64,000 bases of DNA from Locusta migratoria (GCA_026315105.1 CM048744.1:352099168-352163167), one strand, 5' to 3'; numbered from the stretch's first letter, positions 44,308-56,189 are shown. Numbers and translations: made by a program. Notes: generated from the sequence alone by a model not told the origin.

Positions 44308-45695
44308 TCACCTCGACGGCCGCTGAGGACCGGACTTCGAGGGAGCACTGCTATCGCCATATAGGGGCAAAGGGTCGTGTTCCATAGGTTCGACCGACGC
44401 ATCTGCCACCTTCCGGAGTTGATCAGGAGGGGCAGCTTCCACCGCCGGTAAACGGCCGGGTGCCCGGCAGACAGAGCGTCCCGGTGAAACAGAAGACGGC
44501 CGAGGCCGGCAACTGTTGGATGGCATGACCGAAGAGTCACGCCGCGGCGGGGTAGGGGGGGGCTGTTCTTTTTGGGAGCCTTCTTAGAAGCATGACGGGT
44601 TGAAGAAGCGGTTGACGATTGAGAAGTCGGAGTCTTGAGAAATTTTTCACGGACGGGTTCTTTTTTTGAACTCCGGGCAGCAGATTTGGGTGCCCGGGAT
44701 GTGAGTGAACTGGTCAATGAATTCACTGTAGAACGGGCAGAAGGGACTGGAGAGGTGGAACGAGCAATTTTCGGGCTAGCCGACCTGAAGACAGTGTCAC
44801 AGAACGTTAAATCGCAAGTCTGAATGCCTACCTCCTTAGTTGGCCGAGGGGAGGCGAGGACCTGGCTGAAAATACCTGATGGGAGTACAGCGGGCTTCCT
44901 ACTCGCTAATAGCTTCGAGCGGCATAGTTTGAGACCTTTTCCTTCACGCGAATCTCTTGGATGACCCGCTCTTCTTTATAAACGGGGCAGTCCCGTGAAG
45001 AAGCAGCATGGTCACCCATGCAATTAATCCAGCGAGGGGATGGAGGTAGACATTCACCCTCATGAGCGTCTCTACCACAGGTGGCACACTTTGCTGCATT
45101 TGGACAAGATTTACTGGTATGATTGTACCTTTGGCAATGGAAGTAGCGTGTAGGATTTGGTATGTACGGGCGAACGGAAATGACTTCGTAGCCCGCTTTC
45201 ACTTTAGATGGTAGGTCAACCCTGTCAAACTTTAAGAAGACAGTACGAGTCGGCACGAGGTCATTGTTAACCTTTTTCATCATGCAATGAACAGCCGTGA
45301 CTCCCTGATCGGACATATAGTTCAATATCTCCTCGTCCGATAACCCATCCAGCGATCTAGAGAACACTACCCCCCGCAAAGAGTTGAGGGTGCGGTGAGC
45401 CTCCACTTTCAAAGGGAAAGTATGCACAAGTGTAGCTCGAAGTAACTTCTGTGCCTGGAATGCAGTCTATTTCGAGTAACAAGGTCCCGTTGCGCTGCCT
45501 GGAGCAGGTCTTCAGGGGACCTGCGATCGCATCGACACCCTTCTGAATGATAAACGGATTTACTGCAGAAAAATCCTTATCTTCAGTACGTGATACCACC
45601 AGGAACTTAGGAATATTAGGCAATACTTTCTGTGGCTGAGAATCATCATGCTTCCGCTTATGGGTCAAGATTATAGATGATTTGGAAGGTTTCAT
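44308..45695 (-). pseudogene. I-like LINE ORF1 remnant, copy 2
   Basis: The N-terminus reads MKPSKSSIILTHKRKHDD, aligned with MTSFSSSLTLTQKRK of copy 1 but only about two-thirds identical over the next 80 residues. A frameshift occurs near 45460 (after LLLEID). 45427-44906 is open with two zinc-knuckle-like clusters, CHCQRYNHTSKSC-like (first Cys replaced by F) and CATCGRDAHEGEC, and a third that has lost its first Cys (RWINCMGDHAASSRDC). The C-terminal part (44526-44308) again matches copy 1 closely. Confidence 0.82.
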
Positions 45696-46318
45696 AGCGG
45701 AGGTGTCCCCCCATGATTACCGGCGTCTCCGATGGGCGCTCCTTCCTTGTGGGGGCCCTCACTGAGGGCGCACCCGCCTTAGGTGACTGTTCGCACCTCA
45801 GGTCACACCTCCCGAGAACGGACGGAGGGACCAATCGGCATGTTCGGAAGGTATCAGTTCGAGTAATCACCCCTCCCTGGGCCCGGCCTTTACTGGGGGG
45901 TTCGTATGTGCCCTACATGTCTACCCGGGGCGGGGAGTTACGCCTTATCCTGTCACCGGCTACGCAGAGTGTGGGTTGACCTTCAGACACGCACAGGGAG
46001 GAAAGAAAGGAGGAAGGAGAGAAAGGGATGAAGGAGGGAGAATCTCAAACGCCGAAGCGGAGATTAAAGGGCGAGTCGAGAACAAGAGAAAGAGGGGAAG
46101 GCTAAAGAATAGGAAAGAAGAGGACCAAGAAGAGAAGTCTGAGAGGAAGCGAAAAAGAAACCTTGGACTGACTAAAAACGCCCGTCTCCGGGCGAAGGCA
46201 CAAACCGGGGGGAAAAGAGGGAAGCGGCCTGGGACGGAAGAAAGGTCGCTTCGGCTCAGGGCCCCGTGCACGCCACACACATACCCACAAAAGAGCTGTG
46301 GGCCCCCTGGTGGGGCGT

Positions 46319-47544
46319 TAGGGCAAGTTGACGGGTGTGGTTGTATCTGTGGCATTGAAAACAGCACGTTGGTTTAGGTACATAAGGGCAAACAGAGATG
46401 ACTTCATACCCTGCTTTGACCTTCGACGGGAGTTCAACTCTGTCGAACGTCAAGTACACAGTACGAGTCGGTGTCAGCTGGTTATCTACCTTTTTTCAAC
46501 ACCCTATGGGCGGCTGTTACACCCTAATCGGACATGTAAGTTTTTTTGTCTTCGTGAGACAACCCGTCAAGGGACCTCGTAAACACTACCCCCCGTGACG
46601 AGTTGAGCGTGCGATGCGCTTCTACCTTGACAGGAAATGTGTGTAACAATGTAGTCCGTATCAGTTTTTGGGCCTGGAAGGCACTGTCCGCTTCCAGCAA
46701 CAATGTGCCATTGCGCTGACGCGAACAGGTTCTAACAGGGCCAACAATTGCATCAACACCTTTCTGAATGACGAAAGGATTTACAGAATTGAAATCTTTA
46801 CCGTCAGTTCCAGAGACAACAAGAAATTTCGGTAGATTAGGCAATGTTTTCTTTTGCTGAGGCGAATCTATCTTTCGTTTCTGGGTCAACGTCACAGAAG
46901 AAGAGAAGGAAGTCATTGCGGAAGTGTCCCCAGTGCTTACCGGCGTCTCTGATGGCGCGCTCCTTCCTAATGGGGGCCCTCTCTGAGGGCTTACCCGCCT
47001 TAGGTGATTGTTCACACCTCAGGTCACACCTCCCGAGAACTGACGGAGGGAGCAATCGGCATGTTCGGAAGGTACCAGCTCGGGTAATCACCCCTCCCTG
47101 GGCCTGGCCTGTACCAGGGGGTACGTAAGTGCCCTACTTGTCTACCCGGGGCGGGGAATTGCGCGTTACCCCGTCGCCTACTACGCAAGATAATGCGTGG
47201 GTCGGCCTTCAGACACGCACAGGAAGAAAAGAAGAAGAAGAATAGATGAAATGAAGAGAAAGAAGTGTCTCAAACGCCGAAGCGGAGACTAATGAGGAGG
47301 AGAGAAGGCTAGGAGAGTACAGCAAGGAGAGAAAGACAGAAGCAAAGGTTAGGAAAGGAAGAAACCAAGGAATGAGAGAAACTACAAGAAACCACCTTAA
47401 CTCGCAAAGGACGCCCGCCTCCGGGCGAAGGCATAAACCGGGAGGGAAAATGAAGCAGCCTGCGGGAGAAGAAAGGCTGCTTCGGCTCGGGGCCCCGTGC
47501 GTGCCACACACGTACCCACAAAAGAGCTGTGGGCCCCTGGGGGG
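46319..47544 (-). mobile_element. I-like LINE copy 3 (5' UTR plus the first part of ORF1), upstream half of a chimera
   Basis: In minus sense the 5' end at 47544 is flush with the 11-bp TSD. The 5' UTR (47544-46917) matches copy 1 closely, including the CGCCCG hairpin. ORF1 runs from the ATG at 46916 to a zinc-knuckle text CHRYNHTRQ, where it stops abruptly and copy 2's 5' end begins. It therefore lacks most of ORF1, all of ORF2 and a 3' end of its own. Confidence 0.85.
46330..46916 (-). pseudogene. I-like LINE ORF1 N-terminal fragment, copy 3
   Basis: The fragment starts MTSFSSSVTLTQKRKIDS and is intact in frame through VVSGTDGKDFNSVNPFVIQKG to LSHEDKKTYMSD. It then stops or shifts near 46524 and is readable again as YLTFDRVELPSKVKAGYEVISVCPYVP and CFQCHRYNHTRQ before the junction. 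It belongs to the same subfamily as copy 1. Confidence 0.82.
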
Positions 47545-48246
47545 ATAATGAGAAGTGTGAAGTCGTCCACATGAGTACGAAAAGAAATCCGTTAAATTTT
47601 GTTTAAAAGATAAATCAATCAAAATTGAAGGCCGTAAACTCCACAAAATAGCTAGGAGTTACTATTACTTCAGACTTGAATTTGAAAGCATACGTAGATA
47701 ATATCAGGGGAAAGGCGAACCAGGAACCGTTTTATTGGCAGAACCCTTAAAAGATGCAACAGAACTACAAAAACTGCGTACAATACGCTTGTCCGTCCAT
47801 TTTTGGAGTATTGCAGCCCAGTGTGGGATCCTTATCAGGTGGGTTTAACGGAGGACATCGAAAGAGTCCAAAGGAGAGCAGCTCGTTTCGTATTGTGACA
47901 ATACAGGGGGGAGAGCGTTACGGAAATGATACAGGGTCTGGAATGGGAATCATTACAACAACGGCGTTTATCGCTGCAGGGTGGGCTACTTAAGAAACTC
48001 CAATCGCCAACATTCTCCTCCGATTGCGAAAGTATATTGTTGACTCCCACTTACATAGGTAGAAATGATCATCAGAATAAAATACGAGAAATCAGAGCTC
48101 GAACAGAGAGATTAAGGTGTTCTTTCTTCCCGCGCGCTGTTCGAGAATGGAATGGGAGATAAATAGTATAATGGTGGTTTGATGAACCCTCTGCCAGGCA
48201 CTTAAATGTGATTTGCAGAGTATCCCATGTAGATGTAGACGTAGAT
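47545..48246 (+). pseudogene. TAGATG-tailed LINE, copy D, right half
   Basis: It resumes with the second TSD copy and KCEVVHMSTKRNPLN, then YLGVTIT-like text, PFLEYCSPVWDPYQ, GLEWESLQQRRLSLQGG, SPTFSSDCESILLTPTYIGRN and FFPRAVREWNGR at about 48130-48160. It ends with ATGTAGATGTAGACGTAGAT. Small indels break the frame (e.g. near 47740 and 47760). Confidence 0.82.
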
Positions 48247-48334
48247 AATGGCGTGTTGCCCAGCAAAAAAACTCTCTCAATGAAAAAAGCTAAACGTGCC
48301 AAATTTGATGCTGATCGGTCATACCAAATATGGC

Positions 48335-48525
48335 GAGGTACTGGCGGAAGTAAAGTTGTGAGGCGGCATCGTGAGTCGTGTCGGGATAGCACAGTCGGTA
48401 GTGCGCTTGCCCGCGAAAGGCAAAGGTCCCAGGTTCGAGTCCCGGTTCCGGCACACAATTTTAATCTGCCAGGAAGTTTCATATCAACGCCGCTGCAGAG
48501 TGAAAGTTTCATTCTAAAAACTATG
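48335..48525 (+). mobile_element. Second type of tRNA-derived SINE
   Basis: A leader TACTGGCGGAAGTAAAGTTG precedes a tRNA-like head with A box (GGGATAGCACAGTCGG) and B box (AGGTTCGAGTCCCGG). Then come the body AATCTGCCAGGAAGTTTCAT and a GCAGAGTGAAAGTTTCATTCT end. The tRNA part has a readable anticodon arm (TTGCC/GGCAA) but a non-standard loop, so it is a SINE head and not a tRNA gene. I remember the AATCTGCCAGGAAGTTTCA block as a dispersed insect repeat. Confidence 0.75.
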
Positions 48526-49036
48526 ATGTTTAGCATTTCGTTAGAATTTTCCAACTTGCCTTTGTAACTGTTTGGAGATTATATATATTTTAAATTTCTC
48601 CTGAGATCATATCACATTTCAGTATATATCGATTTACCTCCAAACAGTGTCTACGATGGCAGAATATTTGCTCCAGAACGACCAAGGAAGTGACGTAAAA
48701 ATGACGTAGCCGGCTGCTCCCGTCAAACATCTCGAGGTTTGTTCAGGAGCAAGCTGTCCTGTAGAGACGCCATCTTCCCCTTCCTATTTTCATTACATTA
48801 TCCTTGTAACCTACGTGTTACTATTTCAAAGGAACGGCACAGTTAAGAGGTACCAAAACCATGCCGTTCTTAGTATTAAACTAGAGGTAGTGGTTCCCAA
48901 TTTTTTTTTTTTTTGTATTGGGTCCCACAACATATCTGGAAAATTTTTCGCGACCCTGTATATATATAATGTTCAAATGTTTTGAAACATGATTAAGTAG
49001 ACAGTGTCTATAGTCTTCACCATAAATTTATTAACA
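48526..49036. other. Unassigned DNA with a small inverted repeat and a hAT-like terminus (about 48893)
   Basis: ACTGTTTGGAG and its complement at about 48567-48577 and 48634-48645 form a hairpin of about 80 bp. At 48893 AGTGGTTCCCAA plus a T-run and GAAAATTTTTCGCG repeats the terminus seen at 3824 on the other strand. No full element can be delimited. Confidence 0.4.
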
Positions 49037-50213
49037 ACTAGCTGAAAACCCGGCGTTGCCCGTTGCCCGTTGTATTTATTTGTTCCTGTCTTGAGATAGT
49101 ACTTCTACTAGGCCTTCTATCTATCCATTTCATGTTTTCTGTAAACATTATTGGAGAATATATAAGAAACGAAGTTTAAATAATAAATTAATGTAATTAA
49201 TTTCACTCATTTGAGGAAATGTCGCTCATAAAACGGAACTGAAAAATATTCCTATCAGATTGCAGAAGTCTATGCACTATGCACTTACCGTTTATCAGGA
49301 AAGTAAGTAGTGTAGAGCAAATCACACGTAAAAATGCACTCGTTTCGAAGAATCCAATCAACAAATTCAACAATAATGATTGTAATATCACAGATCGATC
49401 ACTTGATGTAATGCGCAAAACGTCAAATCGATTTTTTTTAAGAGAAGTATCAAAAGAAATTTCCTTTTTACTGCTTTATTCATTTATTCTTATATTTCCT
49501 TATTCGTATTCTGTGGCATCACATTTCGCTGTATGTAACCTCCTTGGTATAGAGTAGCAAACGTCTTCGCTGACTTTCAAACCGATTTTTTTTTTAATAA
49601 TTTGAGGACTTTCAACCACCTTATCTTCCACCCCCTTACAGCTATCGGCAAGGAACTGCTATGGTATACAACGGGAGACTTCGGGCAACAATTACACACG
49701 GACCGCTTGCGTTTTGTAGTTTTCGATGCAGAAAGAAATATTAACATATACACGCGTAGAATTTTATATACACCGATAAATTTCCATCCCAATATACTCC
49801 ACCCTTTTATCATTATCAACCCTCAAGGAACAATGGAACCAATAAAACCATTTTCAAAGAGTAAATATTTTCAAAGAGTAATTATTGTTCCGCATTTCGC
49901 GTTATATTCTTGAAATTACTAAATATCTATAAGATCGCTATAAAACCTAGCCTAAAACCTTCCTCAGGTATAAATTAGTAACTGTACAAATATTTAAGTC
50001 TCTGCGTCTGGTCGTTCGCACGTGATAAGCGTACGCCGAACAGACATTCACATTATTATATATAGATACATAGCTATCCCATCGCCATAAAACCGTGCCT
50101 AAAACCTTCCCCGAGTAGACATTAGTAACTGTACAAATTTTTAGCTCTTTATGTCTTGTGGTTCAGGCGTGATAAACGTACACCGAACAGACTTTCATAT
50201 TTATAGATATAGA
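49037..50213 (+). repeat. Dispersed ACTAGCTG-type repeat, diverged copy
   Basis: The copy starts ACTAGCTGAAAACCCGGCGT like the copies at 53292 and 54123, with a CGTTGCC unit reiterated. Internally, about 49935-50070 and 50080-50213 are a tandem duplication sharing TAAAACC..GCCTAAAACCTTCC and GTAACTGTACAAAT. There is no coding capacity. The class is unknown. Confidence 0.5.
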
Positions 50214-50215
50214 TG

Positions 50216-50610
50216 ATGACCGGTTTCATCTCATTTATGAGTCATCTTCGAATCAGATTTTTGTTTGTCAATAGGTGTGTATGCCACCAGACAGCTCCAT
50301 GAACTGTTTAAGATAAGTGAGCCATCATAATACCATGCGGTTCATGTACAAGACAGTGTCAGTGAATTTTAACCAGCAATGCCTAATTTTAGTTACTGTT
50401 CTTCAAAAACTATTTTAACCAACTAGTATTACATGTGCAACAATCAATCCGATTTTCTTCAAATGTTATACTGCTTTTTCTCTTTCTTTTCTTTTTTTTT
50501 TTTTCTTCCATAAATTTTAATTTTATGATTGTAAAGTTATACTACGATGGCAGATTGACAAACAAAAACAGACCCGAAGATGACTCAAATGAGATGAAAC
50601 CGGTTAACGT
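50216..50610. mobile_element. Foldback element with ACCGGTTTC termini
   Basis: Left arm (50218-50275) and right arm (50548-50607) are inverted: ACCGGTTTCATCTCATTT, GAGTCATCTTCG and TTTTTGTTTGTCAAT occur on both sides. The centre of about 270 bp is AT-rich with a T-run. There is no coding capacity. Confidence 0.65.
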
Positions 50611-50664
50611 TGTCTATTTAAAAATTATTTAGACCACCTCCCTGACAATGTGTCAAATAACGTT

Positions 50665-50742
50665 TGTAAATCTATTGCACAAAACTGCTAGGTCCGTCAG
50701 TCCCTAGACTTATACACTATGTAAACTAACTTACACTGAGGA
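50665..50742 (-). mobile_element. tRNA-derived SINE, copy d (3' part only)
   Basis: In minus sense the fragment carries the ...GTCCTCAGTGTAAGTTAGTTTACATAG body and the GGGACTGACGGACC 3' block seen in the other copies. Its 5' side runs directly into the CA-type array, and the tRNA head is absent. Confidence 0.7.
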
Positions 50743-51905
<1,163 letters not shown>

Positions 51906-52101
51906 TTCATTTGTTGCAAACTCATGTTTTCATCACTTTTCGGGAGTGATTTTAACATCCACAAAAAACCTAAATCGGGCAAGGTAGAAACTCTACCCAT
52001 TCACCAAGTGTACAAGTTATGTGCGCCGACAAGAGATTCCTGTCATATGACGCACATACCGTCACCAGTGTCGAATAGAATACATCGGACGAATTTTCCT
52101 G
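51906..52101. other. Unassigned DNA between array and SINE copy e
   Basis: No feature was recognised. The left TSD of SINE copy e (TTTTCCTG) is at 52094-52101. Confidence 0.4.
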
Positions 52102-52300
52102 CTGGCCGCGATGGCCGAGGGGACTGAGGCGTTCCAGTCACGGTCTGCACGGCCACTACGGTCGGGAGTTCGAATCCCCCTCGGGCATGGATATTTGTGC
52201 CGTCCTTAGTATTAGCTAGTTCGTAAGTAGTTTGTAAGTTTAGGGACATAAGACCCCGTAGTTAAGTCCCATAAGCTCTAGAAACATTTGAACATTTGAG
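52102..52300 (+). mobile_element. tRNA-derived SINE, copy e, with 8-bp TSD
   Basis: TTTTCCTG occurs at 52094-52101 and 52301-52308. The head GGCCGCGATGGCCGAGGGGA (A box), B box GAGTTCGAATCCCCC, the TTTGTGCCGTCCTTAG body and AAGTCCCATAAGC...ACATTTGAACATTTGAG 3' end are the best preserved of all copies in the window. Confidence 0.88.
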
Positions 52301-52947
52301 TTTTCCTGTGGAGGAATTGGTTGACCTATCAGCTTGCTATGGAATGTTTTAGGTTCCCATTGGAGAGGCACTTCCTTTCGTCTGCTAATCGCGCGGTTTT
52401 GCGGCACGGTCGCAAAACACAGACACTAAACTGTTTGTAGCGAATAGAGACGTCAATGAACGGATGGAAATACCATAATTTTGCGAAAATAAAAAAATGA
52501 AATATTTGAGGAAAACCGAATCTTGCTCTACATCTACTCACGCTACCCACAGGACCACAGCATTCCTAAGCTCACCATGAGCTCGACGTTGCTTATCTTT
52601 AGCATGGACTGCTCAGTTTTTATATTTTGCTTATTTTTTCATAGTTCCACACAACTTCTTCCAGTTTTCTCGACTGATCTGTGTTCAGTTTTTCACGACC
52701 TATCCACTGCCCCAACTTATAACTAAATCTGAGGGGGGTGCGACGGGGAGATTCCCTTGTCAGAGACCGTTCATTGTGATTTTATAAGATTTAAGGCCCA
52801 TTCCATATTCTTACCTTTCCTGGGGTGAAGAAAGTAACTTAAAATGTTGACTATACCATAGGACAGTTACCGTGTGCCCGTCCTCCTGATAGTTGATACA
52901 AATAGTCGCGACGGCTATCTAGAACACACAGACCCTGGCCGCGGTTG
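52301..52947. other. Unassigned DNA
   Basis: Short open frames at 52329-52550 (minus) and 52523-52726 (plus) lack recognisable domains or splice support. Confidence 0.35.
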
Positions 52948-53174
52948 TCAACAGAACTCTAGATATGATGCCCTGAACATAGAGCACATATAGTCTGTAA
53001 ACATATTGGATAAACAAGTCTTTCGGCTTTTTCTCTCTGAAATATCAGCTTGGAATTTGTGAGAAACTAATTCGTCTACGTTACCAAACAAATACATAAG
53101 AAATTTCGTACACCTTTTTCTACATGTGTGAAAATCTTCAATGCAAATGGTGCCAGTTTCACAAAGCGTCATGC
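52948..53174 (-). CDS. Candidate Cys-rich terminal exon of unknown function
   Basis: A pyrimidine-rich acceptor (GTGTTCTTTATTGTAG) ends at 53175. The frame then runs 74 codons from two bases into a codon to a stop at 52948-52950. It includes an early ATG at 53172. The peptide has eight Cys residues, with clusters LCETGTIC, TCRKRC and YMCS, and a charged middle (FQADISERKSRK). It has balanced composition unlike chance frames nearby, but no family is recognised, and no upstream exon or poly-A signal was tied to it. Confidence 0.28.
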
Positions 53175-53291
53175 CTACAATAAAGAACACACCACTACTT
53201 GCAGACCTGATCGGTGACACAAGGAAAAAATTTATGCCTCTTAAGCTACCACCACGTGTATTTTCAAACGATTAGGTTCCGAATATTTTCT
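53175..53291. other. Unassigned short segment
   Basis: No feature was seen. Confidence 0.3.
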
Positions 53292-54122
53292 ACTAGCTGA
53301 AAACCCGGCGTTGCCCGGGTATTTATTTCTGCCACTTTTCAGGTATGTATTCGTTTGTATAAGGGCTGTATGTCTACAATCCCTTGGGAATACAGTTAGT
53401 AGTAAAGAATAGATTAAAACTTGGTGCGGGAAGGAGCGGTTTTCCAACAACGTTACTACTAATGTGCTCAAAGTACGTGTCATACTGTGGTACAATTTAG
53501 AGGGTACATTCAACTATATATGTGTATACTGTCTGTAAAATTTCCTGCGGCTACAATTTGTAGTGTACACATAAATTTTAACGTCATGCCGAATGTCTTA
53601 GTTTTACTCCTCAAACAGCGGAAAAGTAGTAAGCGAGAAACATTTTTCCTTTCATAATTTTGCTATGGTTGTCAGTGAGATAAGGTTTAATAAACGTTTG
53701 AAATTATGTTTCAAGTTTGTTGCATGTCGATAAGTACTCTCATTCTCATATAGCGTATTTTTAAAGTCTCGCCGCATTATGTGGCAGTTTTCTGCGATTC
53801 CTATTGTTCATGAGTCATATCTTCTGAACAATGTGTCGTATGTGATTCTTAAACCTGCAGCAATTGTTACCTCATGGTAAGCAATGTGTGTACGATATTT
53901 GATTGAAATCGATCGAGTGGTTTACGAGAAAAGGAGCAGCATTGTCGCTAAATGTAGCATTGTTTCGCGCATCTCATTGTTTATATCATACGTGATTCTT
54001 ACTCTTACGGTGACCGTCATGGATTGAAGCTTACATGTACAAAATTTCATAAAGATTGGAACAAAAATGTAGATTTGTATGCAACACGTACAAACATACG
54101 GACACACTGCTTTATATATTAG
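53292..54122 (+). repeat. ACTAGCTG-type dispersed repeat, unit 1 (831 bp)
   Basis: The unit starts ACTAGCTGAAAACCCGGCGT and ends ACATACGGACACACTGCTTTATATATTAG. It abuts unit 2 with no intervening DNA. Shared internal text includes TTTGTATAAGGGCTGTATGT, ATTGAAATCG and AAAATTTCATAAAGATTGGA. The 3' text resembles the non-coding tails of RTE-type retroelements in other invertebrates as I remember them, but no ORF is present. Confidence 0.7.
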
Positions 54123-54997
54123 ACTAGCTGAAAACCCGACTTTGCCCGGGTATCTATTTATTCCTGCCATGTTTTCGAGGTATATATTCATTTGTATAAG
54201 GGCTGTATGTCTGTAAAATCTCTTGGGAATGTAATTAATAGTAAAGAAGTAATAGATTAAAACTTGGTGTGTGATGGGGCGGTTTTCCATGAACATTACT
54301 GTTTATGTGCTCATATCTTATGAAGTATGTGTCATACTATGATACAAATTAGAAGGTACACTAAACTATAAGCATGTATACTGTTTGTAAAATTTCCTCC
54401 GGCTACAATTTGCAGTGTAGAAATTATAAATTGTAACGTCATACCAAATTCCGTATTATTACTCCATAAAGGGCGGAAAAGTAGTAAGCAAGAAACTTTT
54501 TTCCTTTCATCATTTTGCAATGGTTGTCAGCGAGAAAAAGTTTAATAAAAGTTTGAAATTACGTTTAAAGTTTGTTGTTGTACTGTCATTCTCATATAGC
54601 GTATTTCGAAAGTCTCGCCGCATTATATGGCATTTTTTGCGATTTCTACTGGTTATGACGTAATATCTTTTTGAAGCATGTGGCGAATGTGATTCTTAAC
54701 CCTGCAGCAATTGTTACCTCACGGTTATGAATGTGTGTACCAAATTTGATTGAAATCGGTCCAATGGTTTAGGAGAAAATGAGCAGCATTGTCGCAAAAT
54801 GCAGCAGGTTTTCGCGCATCTCATTGTTTATGATGTCATATCTCGTGAACTATATATTGTATGTGATTTTTACACTTACGGCGACCGTCCTCATAGATTG
54901 AAGCTTACGTGTACAAAATTTCATAAAGATTGGAACAAAACTGTAGATTTGTATGCAACACGTACAAACATACGGACACACTGATTTATATATTAGA
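54123..54997 (+). repeat. ACTAGCTG-type dispersed repeat, unit 2 (875 bp)
   Basis: Same start (ACTAGCTGAAAACCCGACTT), same order of internal blocks and same end (CGGACACACTGATTTATATATTAGA) as unit 1. The two differ by scattered substitutions and small indels. Confidence 0.7.
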
Positions 54998-55261
54998 TGG
55001 CAACCTGACGTCCTCTGAACAGACGACAAAGCTTCGTTCATTGAGAATTTGCGTTCGACTGAAAATTCATCTATACGCAATGACGAATCCAGGTCTTTGT
55101 TCTGAGGTCAATGAAATTAAGTCACTGTGCCTCTGATTTTCTTAATTACTATTTTACTAAATACGAGTTTCGAGCCTTAAACCTCAATTCAAAATTAAAA
55201 TTGGATGAACAATAGCGAAACAAAGTAACCACCGAGTGTAATAAGACAAAGACACTCAATA
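54998..55261. other. Unassigned DNA
   Basis: No supported feature was seen. Confidence 0.35.
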
Positions 55262-56095
55262 TTTGAAGTTATTGTGGTCTTGACAGCCCGATTTCTGGTT
55301 TGATGCAGCTCTCCAAGCTACCATATCCTGTGCAAGCCCCTTCATATCTAGAGTAGAACGGCAGCCTACATACTTACGAACCTGCTTACTATATTCTTCT
55401 GGCTGCTTCTGCGATTTTATCCCATACTTCCCTCCAATGTTAAATTGATAATTCCTTAATATCTCCATGTCATGCCAGTCGATCCTCGTTTTAGTTAAAA
55501 TGTAGGACAAAATTTCTTCACATTTTGTTCAGTACCTCACGCAATCCAACCACAATTTACAACCTTCTCCTGTAGTATAAAATTTCTAAAGCTATCATCT
55601 TGCTGCCTGAAGTCATTATCGTCCACGTTACGCTCCTGTACAAGGCTACACTCCAGACAAATGCTTTCAGAAAGGTTTTCTTAACATTTAAACTAATACT
55701 GGATGTCAACTATTTATCTTGACATCCTCCTGATTAGTTCCCGCCCGGAGTCAGAATGGGGGACTATTTTACCTCCGGAATATTTTACCAGAGAGGATGC
55801 CATCATATTCATACTGTAGAGATGCATGTCCTCGGGAAAATTAATGACTATTTTGCCCTTGCTTTCCGCCATTCGCAGTAATTCCATGCCATAGCCACAT
55901 TAGCTGATGTTACAAGGCCACCTCAGTCAATCATCCAGACTGTTGCCCCTCTTCAGGAACCACACTTTTGTCTGGCCTCTCCTCAGACACCCCTCCGCTG
56001 TGGTTGCACCTACGGCACGGCTATCTGTATCGTTGAGGCACGCAAGTCACCCCACCTCGGCAATGTATATGGTTCATGGGGGTGGACTATTTTAT
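55262..56095 (-). mobile_element. Internally deleted LINE: 5' leader joined to ORF C-terminus
   Basis: In minus sense, 56095-55720 is a leader containing CCATGAACCAT, AGAGGCCAGACAAA and ATATTCCGGAGGTAAAATAG. I recognise these as the 5' end of an abundant insect LINE. It switches at about 55720 to the 3' coding end: TFLKAFVWSVALYRSVTWTI, then a DMKGLAQDMVAWRAASNQK tail. The endonuclease and RT core are missing. The same C-terminal text occurs in the plus-strand copy at 57640-58425. The copy is non-autonomous. Confidence 0.65.
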
Positions 56096-56096
56096 T

Positions 56097-56170
56097 ATAC
56101 GAATAAAACATTAATAGTAAAACAAGGATAGTGGAATGTCAAAATCATGCGATGCTGTAGGAATTAAATT
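56097..56170 (+). repeat. Short inverted LINE segment
   Basis: ACATTAATAGTAAAACAAGG, TAGTGGAATGTC and GCGATGCTGTAGGAATTA appear here in plus orientation and again as the reverse complement at about 56205-56290. Both correspond to the NINKSKTMIMECSLRKSGDAEG region of the LINE. Confidence 0.65.
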
Positions 56171-56189
56171 AAAAATGTTATGTTCGTTA

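Larger units (their letters stand above)
40386..46318 (-). mobile_element. I-like LINE copy 2 (full length, degenerate), downstream half of a chimera
   Basis: In minus sense this copy has a complete 5' end (CAGGGGGCCCACAGCTC), 5' UTR, ORF1 remnant (45695-44308), ORF2 remnant (44257-40537), 3' UTR and a short A-rich 3' end at 40386. Its ORF2 half closely matches copy 1, while its ORF1 N-terminal half is clearly more different. Its 5' end is fused directly to the interior of copy 3's ORF1 at about 46318/46319, with no second TSD. Confidence 0.85.

Noticed and set aside
48375..48455. Genuine tRNA gene
   Set aside because: A and B boxes are present, but the anticodon loop is non-standard and the segment is embedded in a dispersed repeat with conserved flanks.
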